Shown piece by piece: positions 47,970 through 57,884 of a DNA stretch of 64,000 nt. The notes under the pieces are model-generated. The model was not told the origin of the DNA. It did not search any database and saw nothing but the letters and a program-made list of their open reading frames with translations. Both the position numbers and the translations under genes were made by a program. The DNA comes from Archivesica marissinica (taxonomy: Eukaryota; Mollusca; Bivalvia; Venerida; Vesicomyidae): positions 82,951,592 to 83,015,591 of the forward strand of contig CM026387.1 of the NCBI GenBank assembly GCA_014843695.1, in the 5' to 3' direction. The first letter of the stretch is position 1. Each line of letters begins with the position of its first letter.

Positions 47970-48460
47970 TCAATTCAAGTTTATTGGCATAATCAGCAAA
48001 AAACAATATGTATATGGCCATTAACAAATACAATGTGAAATATGGCGAATACAACAAATATAATGTGAAATATGGCAAATACAACAAATACAATGTGAAA
48101 TATGGCAAATACAACACATATAATTACATTCAACATCGCAAATACATAATAGGGAACTATTTACAAAACAGTCAAATGTGCAAGGGTATCTTTACGAATT
48201 TTAGAAGCTTCATTAATTTGATAAACTTTAAATAATTGATGTTCCTTTCTATATACATCATGACATTAAACAAGTTTATCTGTAGGCCATGATATGTTGC
48301 CTAAATATTTATTCCGAATGTCAGAATATATTGTACAGCATAACACAAAATGATAATCGGACTCAAAGACATTTACATTACACTACTTGCATAAACATTA
48401 ACTCTATCTATTCCACTGTATCTACCTAATTCAATTTCTAAACTATTACACGTAAGTCAG
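47970..48460 (-). mobile_element. LINE 3'-end fragment, minus strand
   Basis: Minus-strand reading gives VFESDYHFVLCC and later INEASKIRKDT, the C-terminal Cys region and helix common to a LINE group of marine invertebrates, ending 'gccaataaacttgaa' at 47970. A 33-bp motif 'tacaatgtgaaatatggc' is tandemly repeated four times in its 3' UTR (48028-48120). Confidence 0.65.
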
Positions 48461-48784
48461 GGTGTTGGCATTAAACAATACGTCACATTACCTCAAGTTG
48501 CCTGCAAGCTATCGTATATTGTCTTACCTGTACAGTAATAATAATAATCCAACGTCTGTATACTAGTACTTTACTCCGAAACACCGTAATAGTGTTCCAA
48601 TAGGAATTTAAGGCCGATGTGTTCGTGTCGGTCCTTTAACACATTGAACAAGAGCTGACTCTGGAATGGAATGGGACTCTAAAATTACTTATCTCTTCAT
48701 GAGGCATCCCTCATATGGGCAACGGTTTGCGACGATAGATACATGTAAAACAAATGTAAAACACTCACAGTAATGGCATTTACC

Positions 48785-49245
48785 AAAAGCTGTATATACC
48801 TGGTATTCAAAGAAAAATACTGCGGATTAGTAACTCTATCTGTGACAACATAGAAATTGAATCTTGTAGATATATTGATATAGAAAGAGAACATCGTTTA
48901 TGTAAACTATGTAACCAGATGAAGGTTGAATCTGAGTATCACTTTTTGCTATGTTGTAACAGATACAGAAGGTTAAGAACTAAATACCTTTGTAACAATA
49001 TGTTGGCATTGTGTACATATATTCAATATCATCATGTCATCTAAGAATAAAATGGAATTGTTAAAGATATTGAAGTATATTAGGGAACCTATGTTTCTAA
49101 GAAATAATACCCTCGATAATATAACTGTTTCTGAAAATGTGTGTGTATGTATTTATGTATTTGTGTATGTCCATAGTTTATGCAAGCGCATTGTGTAAAT
49201 GACCAAAGTAAATATAATGCTGATAATGCCAATAAATTTGAAACT
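48785..49245 (+). mobile_element. LINE 3'-end fragment, plus strand
   Basis: Reads REHRLCKLCNQMKVESEYHF, the same Cys module, and ends 'gccaataaatttgaaac' at 49243. Same group as 47970-48460 but in opposite orientation. Confidence 0.7.
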
Positions 49246-49254
49246 TGAAACCAG

Positions 49255-49470
49255 TGTATACAAATTCATTTTAGCTCGATTGCGAAACAAGTTATTTCAA
49301 CGTATATTAATCACCCTCGAGACCTCATTCCTGATGGAATCCATCGCCATGAAGGAGAGAGAAGATGTGGAATTTCAATACCTTGCCTAATGGCACAATT
49401 GTAATGGCTCCAGCGGGGCTCGAACTCCGGACCGTTCGCATCCACTGCTCTATCACGACTTCCAGTTGAA
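49255..49470 (-). repeat. tRNA-derived SINE, minus strand (family C)
   Basis: Reverse complement of the 37540 copy: 'agctcgattgcgaaacaag' tail, 'gatggaatccatcgccat', then the head 'ggggctcgaactccgg' and 'ctctatcacgacttcca'. It is inserted right after the LINE tail at 49245. Confidence 0.8.
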
Positions 49471-49554
49471 AATTGAAACATGAAGCTAGGATTTCGTCCG
49501 ATACCGAGTTACTCGGACGTGTTTCATATAGCTGTCGGATTGAAGCAGGGTAAT

Positions 49555-49790
49555 ATGTGTCCGCCTCCATTGTCGACTGGTTAACATCACTGATTTGTAT
49601 ACCACTGAACCAATCATCACTGATGGTCACGGGTTCGAACCCCGCTCAGACCATGTCTCTATATATGGCAAATGTTGGCAGTTTCTTACAGAGGTTAGTG
49701 CACCAAGTACTTAACCGCTGGAACATGCCCAGGAAAGATGTTGTTAGAAAAACTACCTGACGTTAAATAAACTTAAATAAAAAGGGTGAT
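49555..49790 (+). repeat. tRNA-derived SINE, plus strand (family B)
   Basis: Head 'tgtcgactggttaacatc' with B-box 'gggttcgaaccccgctc', body 'ttaaccgctggaacatg', 3' tail 'acgttaaataaacttaaata'. Confidence 0.75.
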
Positions 49791-49939
49791 ATTTGTTCTC
49801 CAATATTAGTGGACGACTTTGTGATGTGATAGTTAGTTTAAACATACATGTAGTGTATTATATAATAGTTGCATCATGTTGTGACAATACTATACAAGAA
49901 CATATGAATCATAACACTGTACACGAATTGTATCAATGG

Positions 49940-50055
49940 AATAGCTAAAACACGGTGCGCGCAGCATAGTTCAAGATAGGTATATCGCAGAATAACCCGA
50001 GGTAGATTTTACTCTATAAGTTATTAGCTGGGTCGTGTTAGAATATATAATAGAT
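49940..50055. repeat. Dispersed repeat, inverted partner of 15580-15700
   Basis: 'aaacacggtgcgcgcagca', 'gttcaagataggtatat' and 'ttattagctgggtcgtg' are the reverse complement of the 15600-15690 copy. A shorter echo, 'gcatcatgttgtgacaatac', repeats at 49871 and 50054. Confidence 0.6.
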
Positions 50056-50059
50056 GCAT

Positions 50060-51180
50060 CATGTTGTGACAATACCATACAAGAACATATGGATGATATC
50101 GTTATTTTGGTAGTCTCCATATCGGCCATTCACAAACAAAAACTATATAATGAATAAAATATATATTATATACACTTAGGGCAGCTTGTAATCCAACACG
50201 TATATAATTCGGTATAATTTGATTATTTGGGAAATAATTTTGTTCACATTTGGACCATGAATAAATCAACATAGCATACGTACATACTAGTAATTTATGT
50301 TTAATTCATCAACAATAAAGAATAAAACTAAACAAATAACAAACATCACTGTCAAATCAAAATTCACAAAAATGATGACCCAACGCAAAATCCGAACAAT
50401 GTGAAAAGTCATCGAATCCCAATACAATATGTATGTTCGAGAGACTAATATCTAGTATGTCCTCCCATGACTCGTACGACGTGCACACACCTCAGTCTCT
50501 CGATTTTATCATTTATTGTACAATATCTTGAACCATGCTCGAGATAATCCAAATTGAAAAGTGTCATGTATTGCGTTGTTAGTGAATTTCAGGTTTTGCA
50601 CCTGTCCTGTTTGTGAATTTTGATTTTACAGTGTTGTTTGTTATTTGTTAAGTTTTATACCTTTTGGACAATTGAAAAGAAATGTCCTGTATGTACGTAT
50701 GATGAGTTGATTTATACATAGACCGAATTGGAACAAATAATCCAATTATACCGACATATATATGTGTCGGGTTACAAGTGACCCTAAGTATATATCCTAT
50801 TCTGTCATAGTTCGAAATCTCAATTGACAAGATGTTTGTTTTTGATTTATTTGTGAGGTAGGACAAACATATTATATCATATGGTTAATATCCACCTTGT
50901 ATCGGTTGAGGAAGACTCTACGTGTCATCCAGAGCCATAGTTCAGGCACTTGATTGGCATAGAACCACCGACATTCCGCAAGCCAGGTGGATACCATCCT
51001 CGCATGGAATAGTTCGATCCTCGCATGGAATAATTCGATATCCCTTTGAGATTCGAACTTACAGTGGTGATGAGCAACGTATTTGGCAATCACCTAAACT
51101 ACTCGGTCAGAGGCCCCTCGATTAACATGAGCACTGAACCCCAATAATAAAATGCTCATCAGATATACTTTCTGTTGTAT
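50060..51180. other. Intron sequence, nothing recognised
   Basis: AT-rich TM1-TM2 intron. Apart from a 23-bp direct repeat with 'cctcgcatggaata' at 50999-51035, no structure is recognised. Confidence 0.35.
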
Positions 51181-51185
51181 TTTAG

Positions 51186-51309
51186 AAAGCTTAGACGTGG
51201 TAACCCTTCCGTAATTCTGATGAACCTGTGTGTTGCGATAGGCTTGGTGGATTTGGTGTTCCTGGCCGGTGAACAAGAGTATGCAGCAGCTAGCGTTGTC
51301 GGGTGCAAG
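51186..51309 (+). CDS. aGPCR exon: TM2 and first extracellular loop
   Basis: Acceptor 'tgtattttag' at 51185 and donor GTAGTC at 51310; 124 bp, phase 2-0. It encodes LRRGNPSVILMNLCVAIGLV and DLVFLAGE (TM2), then the loop ending GC, the Cys that pairs with extracellular loop 2. Confidence 0.92.
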
Positions 51310-51424
51310 GTAGTCGGTCGCTCACACTATATAGTCGTCTCCTATTCGTTATTGTTGTTCTTATAGTTTGTTTGGAAATTGTTAGTTATCGTCTTCCTTT
51401 ATCACTCTCTATTCTTATACAAAC

Positions 51425-51660
51425 ATAATAATGTTAGCTCAATTGCGAAACAAGTATGTACAACATTAGATTAATCAGTCTCGCTACCTCATTCCTGATG
51501 GAATCCATCGCCATGATGGAGATACAGAAGAGCCAGAGTGGACTTAAATGTGTCGCATAAGGACACCTCCACCGCAGATCTGACAGATCGAACTCACAAG
51601 CTCACGGTTCCAAGGCGGATACCGCGTCCATTACACCACGGTAGCTCCACAAAAGTCATA
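51425..51660 (-). repeat. tRNA-derived SINE, minus strand (family C relative)
   Basis: Tail 'agctcaattgcgaaacaag' and 'gatggaatccatcgccat' match family C. The head (51560-51655) differs and contains 'gatcgaactcacaagctca'. Confidence 0.65.
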
Positions 51661-51680
51661 TATGTTATACGACCATCTCG

Positions 51681-51980
51681 GGTTGTTGCCCTGTTGTTGC
51701 ACTACTTTATGTGTGTATCATTCCATACCAGGTTGTTGTCGTGTTGCTGCATTATTGGGTGTGTGAATCATTCCATGTCAGAGTGTTGCCCTGTTGCTGC
51801 ACTAATTTATGTGTGTATCATTCCATTTCAGGTTGTTGCTGTGTTGCTGCAGTACTTTATGTATGTATCATTCCATTTCAGATTGTTGCTGTGTTGCTGC
51901 ACTACTTTATGTGTGTATCATTCCATTTCAGGTTGATGGTCTGTTGCTGCACTACTTTATGTGTGTATCATTCCATTTCA
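51681..51980. repeat. Six 50-bp copies of the TM3 exon acceptor and first codons
   Basis: Units start at 51681, 51731, 51781, 51831, 51881 and 51931, exactly 50 bp apart, and the seventh position (51981) is the real junction. The unit reads 'ttccatttcag', 'gttgttgctgtgttgctgca', 'ctactttatgtgtgtatca'. Four of the six positions match the real junction's acceptor fully or nearly so. Confidence 0.95.
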
Positions 51981-51981
51981 G

Positions 51982-52126
51982 GTTGTTGCTGTGTTGTTGC
52001 ACTACTTTCTGTTGTCGGTAATGTGTTGGATGGCCGTAGAAGCGTTCATTATCTACCTCGCACTTGTCAAAGTGTTTGAGACATATGTTGCTCGTTTCCA
52101 ACTGAAAAGCACATTGTTCGGGTGGG
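51982..52126 (+). CDS. aGPCR exon: TM3
   Basis: Acceptor 'ttccatttcag' at 51981 and donor GTAAGT at 52127; 145 bp, phase 0-1. It encodes VVAVLLHYFLLSVMCWMAVE and AFIIYLALVKVF, the family B2 TM3 signature (LHYF..S...WM..EA...Y), ending LFGWG before TM4. I chose 51982 over the upstream copies because only it joins the TM2 exon in phase without meeting stops. Confidence 0.92.
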
Positions 52127-52394
52127 GTAAGTTTATCTTCAACTGTAAAGCGCATTGCCCGGGTGTGGTATGTTTATTTACAACTAGCCAGCTCATTGTT
52201 CAGGGGCTATATATATATATGTACAACTAGTAAGCCCGATATTCTGGGGTAGGTTTATTTACAACTAGTAGACACATTGTTGGCGTATGCTATGTTTATA
52301 AATGTACAATCTGCAACTTTATTGTATGTTGTGTTGTACAAATAACTGAAACACGATACATGTATACATATGTCATATGGATTGAACATATGGG
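52127..52394. repeat. Short diverged repeats at the start of the TM3-TM4 intron
   Basis: 'acattgttcgggtggggtaagtttat' is echoed at 52149-52175, 52190-52220 and 52230-52262 ('gcattgcccgggtgtggtatg', 'ggggtaggtttatttacaact'). This looks like another decayed array seeded at an exon donor. Confidence 0.5.
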
Positions 52395-52600
52395 TTCCTT
52401 ATATGCACCCGAAGTGAGGCATATAGTTGTCGCACTATTCGTGTGTCCGTCCGTCCGTCCGAGTCAATATGTCCAGTCCGGGCTGTAACTTCTTCGGCTA
52501 TGGCTATAAGCTTCGGGGTCATTCATCACCTACTATATTATACCTCGGGTGTTTCCATAAAACGACACAACAATTCGTTGCCTTCCCTTGAGGCTGTTGG
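52395..52600. repeat. Dispersed repeat with 'gtgtgtccgtccgtccg'
   Basis: 'gcactattcgtgtgtccgt' followed by 'gctgtaacttcttcggctat' has the layout of a common invertebrate interspersed repeat. The class is not assigned. Confidence 0.4.
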
Positions 52601-52899
52601 ATTGGTGTGTAGAATGAGAGATACTTGTTAGTTATTGTCCCCTGAATATTCTTTAAGGAGGATCTATTCAATTAATTGGTTTTCTATATTTTCATCGTTG
52701 TTATCTGTGCATGACATGCAATCAATTATTATTCGTGTTCTCATCTTACCATTATTAAATCTCGACAGATATCCTACAGTATATCCAATGGATAATTGTT
52801 ATCACTTAATTAACATGTATTAGCATAGAACTCGTTTCATTTGTATATGTAATTAATTCTAATTGAGACTATATATGAACACTCACAGTAGCTTAGTGA

Positions 52900-53125
52900 A
52901 GCTTGGGTGCGGGAGGTCGAAGGTTCTACCCTCGTAGTGTGTTCTTTCTGATATGGCCTTTATGTGAGCCGCCAGTTGGTTAAATAATGGTTACCGATTG
53001 CCTATCAACATGGTGGCTGACCTTCAAGGCTAGGATTCGGGAGTAGGCCTACTTGTGTTCATAAGAGGTGTCTGAGATACGTTAGCAATGGCTGACCCTT
53101 TCAATAGAGCTGACACTATAATAAA
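52900..53125 (+). repeat. SINE (family D) with tRNA-like head
   Basis: Head 'gcgggaggtcgaaggttc' with 'taccctcg', then 'tgagccgccagttggtta', 'ggctaggattcgggag' and 'ggctgaccctttcaatagag'. Same order as 47365-47580. Confidence 0.7.
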
Positions 53126-53636
53126 CAAAAACACTATAAACTACTAGTTGTAACAGATGTAAATTTGGTTAAACAGTATTTATTGCAAAACATAAACGAC
53201 ACAACGACATACATAATACACAATGCAAAGGCACAAGTAGGAAGCTAAAGGTAGCTATTATAAAACACTGTTCATTGAATTGTTTTTAAATGCAACGTAA
53301 AGCAACCGGCAAAAACATAAACAATTGCACTGGGAATGTGATGAAAAGTACAATATTGTTATGTAGTCTCAGGTGTAGAAAATTGGTACATTAATTTGAG
53401 ATTGGTGTCGAATTTAATTAATATCGTAATATGTAATTTAGCAAAGTTGATGTGTTATAATAAACTATTGGATTAAAGTCATACATACTCATAACTGTAT
53501 AATAAGTACAATCTATTTACAGTCATTAGATGAGTTGTGTAGTAATAATTCAAATTGGACATTGAATGTTAAGACTTTATTAATATTGCTATCTATTTGT
53601 ATGGTGTGTATTTATTTCTGAGGTGTATGTTTACAG
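53126..53636. other. Intron sequence, nothing recognised
   Basis: AT-rich TM3-TM4 intron remainder. Confidence 0.35.
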
Positions 53637-53712
53637 CGTTGCCAATTGTAGTGGTTGTGATAACACTTGGAGTCAATACAAGCGACAACTATGGGCTACA
53701 GTCAGGTGGAAT
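53637..53712 (+). CDS. aGPCR exon: TM4
   Basis: Acceptor 'atgtttacag' at 53636 and donor GTAAGT at 53713; 76 bp, phase 1-2. It encodes LPIVVVVITLGVNTSDNYGL and QSGG, TM4 plus the start of extracellular loop 2. Its last two bases 'AT' need a following G-T-G-C-T-G-G to read M-C-W. Confidence 0.9.
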
Positions 53713-53924
53713 GTAAGTTGTATGATATAATAGTCATATCCAAGAGACAACTACTGATTCAGTCTTGTTGGTACTAGTATATTTGTATATTTTAAACACT
53801 TTTGATTCGTGGAATTTAATTACAATATCTCCAAATGTGCGGGAATGTAATACTAGTTTAGTTTGGATGTGTGTCCGTCTGTCCGTAAGTAATGTTTGTA
53901 GTTTATGTTTACTTCCCATTCCAG

Positions 53925-54075
53925 ACTCTCCTTTGGTTCTGTAAATGTGCGTACACTGTATAAAGCACAGACAAGAGACCTCGCTTTAAAGTAGCATCCG
54001 AAATACTATGATATGAGTCATTTTAGCATAGCTGGGTTTCGAACCTGCGACCACTGGATTACAAGTCCAGTTTGA
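53925..54075 (-). repeat. SINE family A head and body, minus strand
   Basis: 'agactctcctttggttctg' and 'gggtttcgaacctgcgacc' with 'actggattacaagtccag' match family A at 26120-26235. Confidence 0.65.
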
Positions 54076-54690
54076 AAGATGACATTTTTATTGTATTGAC
54101 ACGTAAATCTTTGAAGTAAAGTGCTCGAAATATCGTTCTGAGCTATACTAACGTAACGCATATAACTTATATATACCAGCTATACACGTTTGTCTCTGCT
54201 TTCTGTCAAATACTGCCTCGAGTGACGAAATTGTGTAATATGTGCTTGTATACGTACACAGATAAATTTTCTTTCTAAAAATGGCAATAATTAAATTCGG
54301 ACTGGCGTAGAGTAACGACGGGAAAACTTAGGTGATACAGATTAGTATACATTTTATTTGTTTTACACCGGATACTAAACAACCTTTGGTAACAACTTAT
54401 ATTTAATCACTATCGTTGGTGTGGATGAAAGCGCATGTGGTCATTCATGGGGATATAACCGGAGTATCCAGAGCAAACCCACCGGCCCACCCGGTCCGAG
54501 CATAATGGTCGTGCGATTAACACAATTGTATGAGAGCAACATTTTTACAAATTGTGACAGACAGTTTGAATAGTAATATGTATTTAGCCGTAAACTATGT
54601 ACGGATTTGTTTTACAGTATGTATCTCCATCAATTCATTGGTCGAACTGTGCCTGTAAACTCATTACAGTGTGGATTTCTAATATTTCAT
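54076..54690. other. Intron before TM5; contains repeat at 54405-54500
   Basis: The second copy of the 170-265 repeat lies at 54405-54500. Two acceptor-like sites ('gttttacag' at 54617, 'cattacag' at 54669) are close to the next exon, but both lead to the wrong frame or to a stop. Confidence 0.5.
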
Positions 54691-55091
54691 GTGCTGGCTG
54701 GGCCGGGTACCATTCTATGCTGCATTTCTTGGTCCAGTTTGCTTGCTCCTTATCATCAATTCCATCATATATGTGTTGGCAATCCGGAAGATCGTGAACA
54801 GAAGTGGCAACACGTTGCCTAAGACCGATAAACCCAGCACAGCTGTGCGGCTGCGCGGGGTAATCAGTTTGTTGTTTCTGCTAGGATTAACATGGGCGTT
54901 TGCTTTCCTTGCAGTGGACAAATTTGGAATTGTGTTCCATTATTTGTTTGCAGTGTTCAATTCATTGCAGGGATTTTTTATCTTTATATTCCATTGTTTG
55001 TGGCGCAAGGAAGCACGAACATGCTGGAGTAAAGAGATACAGTGTCTTACATCTCCTTACGAGAAGGACATGTCTACTACATACAGTAAAG
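54691..55091 (+). CDS. aGPCR exon: ECL2 end, TM5-TM7, start of tail; acceptor non-canonical
   Basis: The correct frame reads (M)CWLGRVPFYAAFLGPV (conserved CW of loop 2 and TM5), INSIIYVLAIRKI, RLRGVISLLFLLGLTWAFAF (TM6), FHYLFAVFNSLQGFFIFIF (TM7), then HCLWRKEAR, all family B2 landmarks. The donor is GTAATA at 55092, phase 1. For the frame to follow the TM4 exon the intron must end at 54690, where the sequence is 'atatttcat' (AT, not AG). An in-frame TAA at 54680-54682 excludes any further leftward extension in this frame. Confidence 0.85.
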
Positions 55092-55219
55092 GTAATAGGA
55101 TGTTTGAATTACATATCACGTGCTAATTTACATTATATAACGATAGAAATGGACAGAAAGCTATAATATCTTTAATACATGTTATGCTCACCTAATATAT
55201 TGTAATAAAGGGGAGCCTC

Positions 55220-55300
55220 CCTTGTGTAGTGCCTATGGTGTCCGACCCGCAACCGAGTGCCGGGTTACGAGTTCCAGCCCTATCTGGACCATAGTAAAGG
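55220..55300 (+). repeat. tRNA-like SINE head
   Basis: 'ttgtgtagtgcctatggtg' and 'gggttacgagttccagccc' suggest A- and B-box-like parts. It is followed directly by the CT repeat. Confidence 0.4.
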
Positions 55301-55324
55301 TACACTTAAGACAGACACTTAATT

Positions 55325-55695
55325 ATCTCTCCCTCTCTCTCTTTCTTTTTTTCTCTCTCTCTCTTCTCTTTCTCTCTGTCTCTGTGCTCTCTCTGCTCTC
55401 TCTGCTCTCTCTGCTATCTCTCTGCTATCTCTCTCTGCGCTCTCTCTGCTCTATCCCTCTCTGCTCTCTCTCTCTGCTCTCTCTCTGTTATCTCTCTGCG
55501 CTCTCTCTCTGATCTCTCTCTCTGCTCTCTCTCTATCTCTGCTATCTCTGCTCTCTCTGCTCTCTCTCTCTGTTATCTCTCTCTGCGCTATCTCTGCTCT
55601 CTCTCTCTGCTCTATCTCTGCTCTCACTGCTCTCTCCGCTCTCTCTTTCTCTTTCTGAGTCTCTCTGTCTGCCTCTATCTCTCTCTCTATCTCTG
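55325..55695. repeat. CT-rich microsatellite (ctctctgct)
   Basis: About 370 bp of nearly pure pyrimidine with a loose 'ctctctgct' unit. The minus-strand frame here, rich in R and E, is an artefact. Confidence 0.95.
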
Positions 55696-56244
55696 TTGTA
55701 CACACGTGTGCATGCCTATACCGTATATAATATTCCAGTGTATATGATGTATTACCAGTGTTTTCTTTTTAACACCATTAATTCGAATATAATTATATCA
55801 GTTCAAGCTGATAGGAATATTAAACTTGAGAGTAAACTAAACTTTTTTATACAAAATGTCATAATTAAACGAGTGATTTCCCTTTGACCATTCGTTCACC
55901 GACCAGTGGAGCATGAATTAATTGGGTGAATATTTTACGTCACTGGTCAGTTAGTGTTCAGTTGTAGTCGGTGTTGGACGTTTGTTCAGGATTTAAAAAC
56001 ACTCCCAGCCCACCCATTATGTGTATATACTTGTATTGATTTTATAGTGTTGTACATTGATTATGTTATAATTTATGTACAATGCTACTAACATTGTGTT
56101 ATTATATAAATGCATTGCGGTTTTCGGCCGTGACGCGTTCGTACCATGACGTATTAAGTATGAATACATTCTTTGATTGTTATTTTCGTCCACACGTCGC
56201 GGCCATTATTCGGCATATTAAACATGGTATGTTATATGTTGTAG
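55696..56244. other. Intron sequence, nothing recognised
   Basis: AT-rich; no exon recognised before 56245. Confidence 0.35.
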
Positions 56245-56277
56245 GAGGTTCCAGTACTGATGCATCAAGTACATCAG
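56245..56277 (+). CDS. aGPCR exon: short Ser/Thr-rich tail segment
   Basis: Acceptor 'atatgttgtag' at 56244 and donor GTAAGC at 56278; 33 bp, phase 1-1, matching the preceding exon. It encodes GSSTDASSTSG, a plausible cytoplasmic-tail microexon with phosphorylatable Ser/Thr. The gene must continue to its right, into or beyond the assembly gap. Confidence 0.6.
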
Positions 56278-56371
56278 GTAAGCTTGTTCAATCCAGTAAC
56301 TATATACGTTAACTTTGAACGGTAGATTTGCAACAATACCATCAACATTAACGTATAATAGTAAGTTTGTT

Positions 56372-57371
56372 NNNNNNNNNNNNNNNNNNNNNNNNNNNNN
56401 NNNNNNNNNNNNNNNNNNNNNNNNNNNNNNNNNNNNNNNNNNNNNNNNNNNNNNNNNNNNNNNNNNNNNNNNNNNNNNNNNNNNNNNNNNNNNNNNNNNN
56501 NNNNNNNNNNNNNNNNNNNNNNNNNNNNNNNNNNNNNNNNNNNNNNNNNNNNNNNNNNNNNNNNNNNNNNNNNNNNNNNNNNNNNNNNNNNNNNNNNNNN
56601 NNNNNNNNNNNNNNNNNNNNNNNNNNNNNNNNNNNNNNNNNNNNNNNNNNNNNNNNNNNNNNNNNNNNNNNNNNNNNNNNNNNNNNNNNNNNNNNNNNNN
56701 NNNNNNNNNNNNNNNNNNNNNNNNNNNNNNNNNNNNNNNNNNNNNNNNNNNNNNNNNNNNNNNNNNNNNNNNNNNNNNNNNNNNNNNNNNNNNNNNNNNN
56801 NNNNNNNNNNNNNNNNNNNNNNNNNNNNNNNNNNNNNNNNNNNNNNNNNNNNNNNNNNNNNNNNNNNNNNNNNNNNNNNNNNNNNNNNNNNNNNNNNNNN
56901 NNNNNNNNNNNNNNNNNNNNNNNNNNNNNNNNNNNNNNNNNNNNNNNNNNNNNNNNNNNNNNNNNNNNNNNNNNNNNNNNNNNNNNNNNNNNNNNNNNNN
57001 NNNNNNNNNNNNNNNNNNNNNNNNNNNNNNNNNNNNNNNNNNNNNNNNNNNNNNNNNNNNNNNNNNNNNNNNNNNNNNNNNNNNNNNNNNNNNNNNNNNN
57101 NNNNNNNNNNNNNNNNNNNNNNNNNNNNNNNNNNNNNNNNNNNNNNNNNNNNNNNNNNNNNNNNNNNNNNNNNNNNNNNNNNNNNNNNNNNNNNNNNNNN
57201 NNNNNNNNNNNNNNNNNNNNNNNNNNNNNNNNNNNNNNNNNNNNNNNNNNNNNNNNNNNNNNNNNNNNNNNNNNNNNNNNNNNNNNNNNNNNNNNNNNNN
57301 NNNNNNNNNNNNNNNNNNNNNNNNNNNNNNNNNNNNNNNNNNNNNNNNNNNNNNNNNNNNNNNNNNNNNNN
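56372..57371. other. Assembly gap, 1000 N
   Basis: Exactly 1000 Ns, probably a fixed-size placeholder. It may hide the remaining cytoplasmic-tail exons. Confidence 0.99.
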
Positions 57372-57560
57372 CGATATGAGGGGGGTCGGTTGTAAGAGAC
57401 GACGATATGAGGGGGGGGGGTCGGTTGTATGAGACGACGATATGAGGGGGGAGGGTTCGGTTGTAAGAGACGACGATATGAGGGGGGTCGGTTGTAAGAG
57501 ACAACGATATGAGGATGTTCGATTGTAAGAGACGATGATATGAGGGAATTCGGTTGGTAA
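57372..57560. repeat. G-rich minisatellite, ~33-bp unit, running out of the gap
   Basis: Six visible copies of 'gacgatatgagggggg' with 'tcggttgtaagaga'. Runs of 5 to 10 G could form quadruplexes and probably caused the assembly break. Confidence 0.9.
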
Positions 57561-57884
57561 TTTCGATTAACAAACAGGAAGTGTTTCTGAATTATACAGA
57601 CCTTGTATATACGAATGGTGTCAGTTAGTAATACAAACATGTGTAGGTTTATTAGCTTCCATTTATTTGAGATTGATTATAATATCTTGCACATTTGTAT
57701 GTTATTAGTCCGCCAGAGGAATGCTAAAATAAACCATATGAAAGACGATGTGCAGGGTGCGGGTATGAGACATTTCGGTTGAACTGTTGTTACAATTTAG
57801 TAAAACAGCGACTTATTTGGCTTTCTCATGGACTGCCATCTTCTAATTTAGTGCAATATACAGAACATGTCCAATGCATAGCAA
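57561..57884. other. Unique spacer, nothing recognised
   Basis: No exon with convincing splice sites. Confidence 0.35.

Larger units (their letters stand above)
5316..56277 (+). other. Adhesion GPCR gene span (SUEL-sushi-HRM-GAIN-GPS-7TM)
   Basis: This entry groups the plus-strand exons listed separately below. Seen: exons with GT...AG borders and matching phases encode a signal peptide, SUEL lectin, a six-Cys domain, three sushi modules, HRM, GAIN, GPS, seven TM helices and a short tail. The junction before TM5 is the one exception. Known: family B2 receptors self-cleave at the GPS (HL/T) and are activated by the tethered peptide exposed after the cut; SUEL, sushi and HRM modules bind ligands outside the cell. 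Inferred: a cell-surface adhesion or recognition receptor. Lectin plus HRM recalls latrophilins, but olfactomedin is not seen and sushi modules are added. The 3' end is not seen; a 1000-N gap follows. Introns reach about 10 kb and are full of transposons and minisatellites. Confidence 0.88.

Noticed and set aside
51711..52079. Open frame of 122 codons with CCC-rich cycles over the TM3 repeat array
   Set aside because: It is the 50-bp array read in shifted frames. The real exon frame starts at 51982 and agrees with the TM3 signature.
54597..54822. Frames starting left of the TM5 exon and using the AGs at 54617 or 54669
   Set aside because: They read through the TM5 sequence in the wrong frame and end at stops, losing all family B2 landmarks.
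55222..55705. Plus-strand Ser/Leu-rich and minus-strand Arg/Glu-rich frames
   Set aside because: Low-complexity CT repeat, not a coding region.
56218..57640. Very long frames across the Ns
   Set aside because: They exist only because Ns carry no stops.
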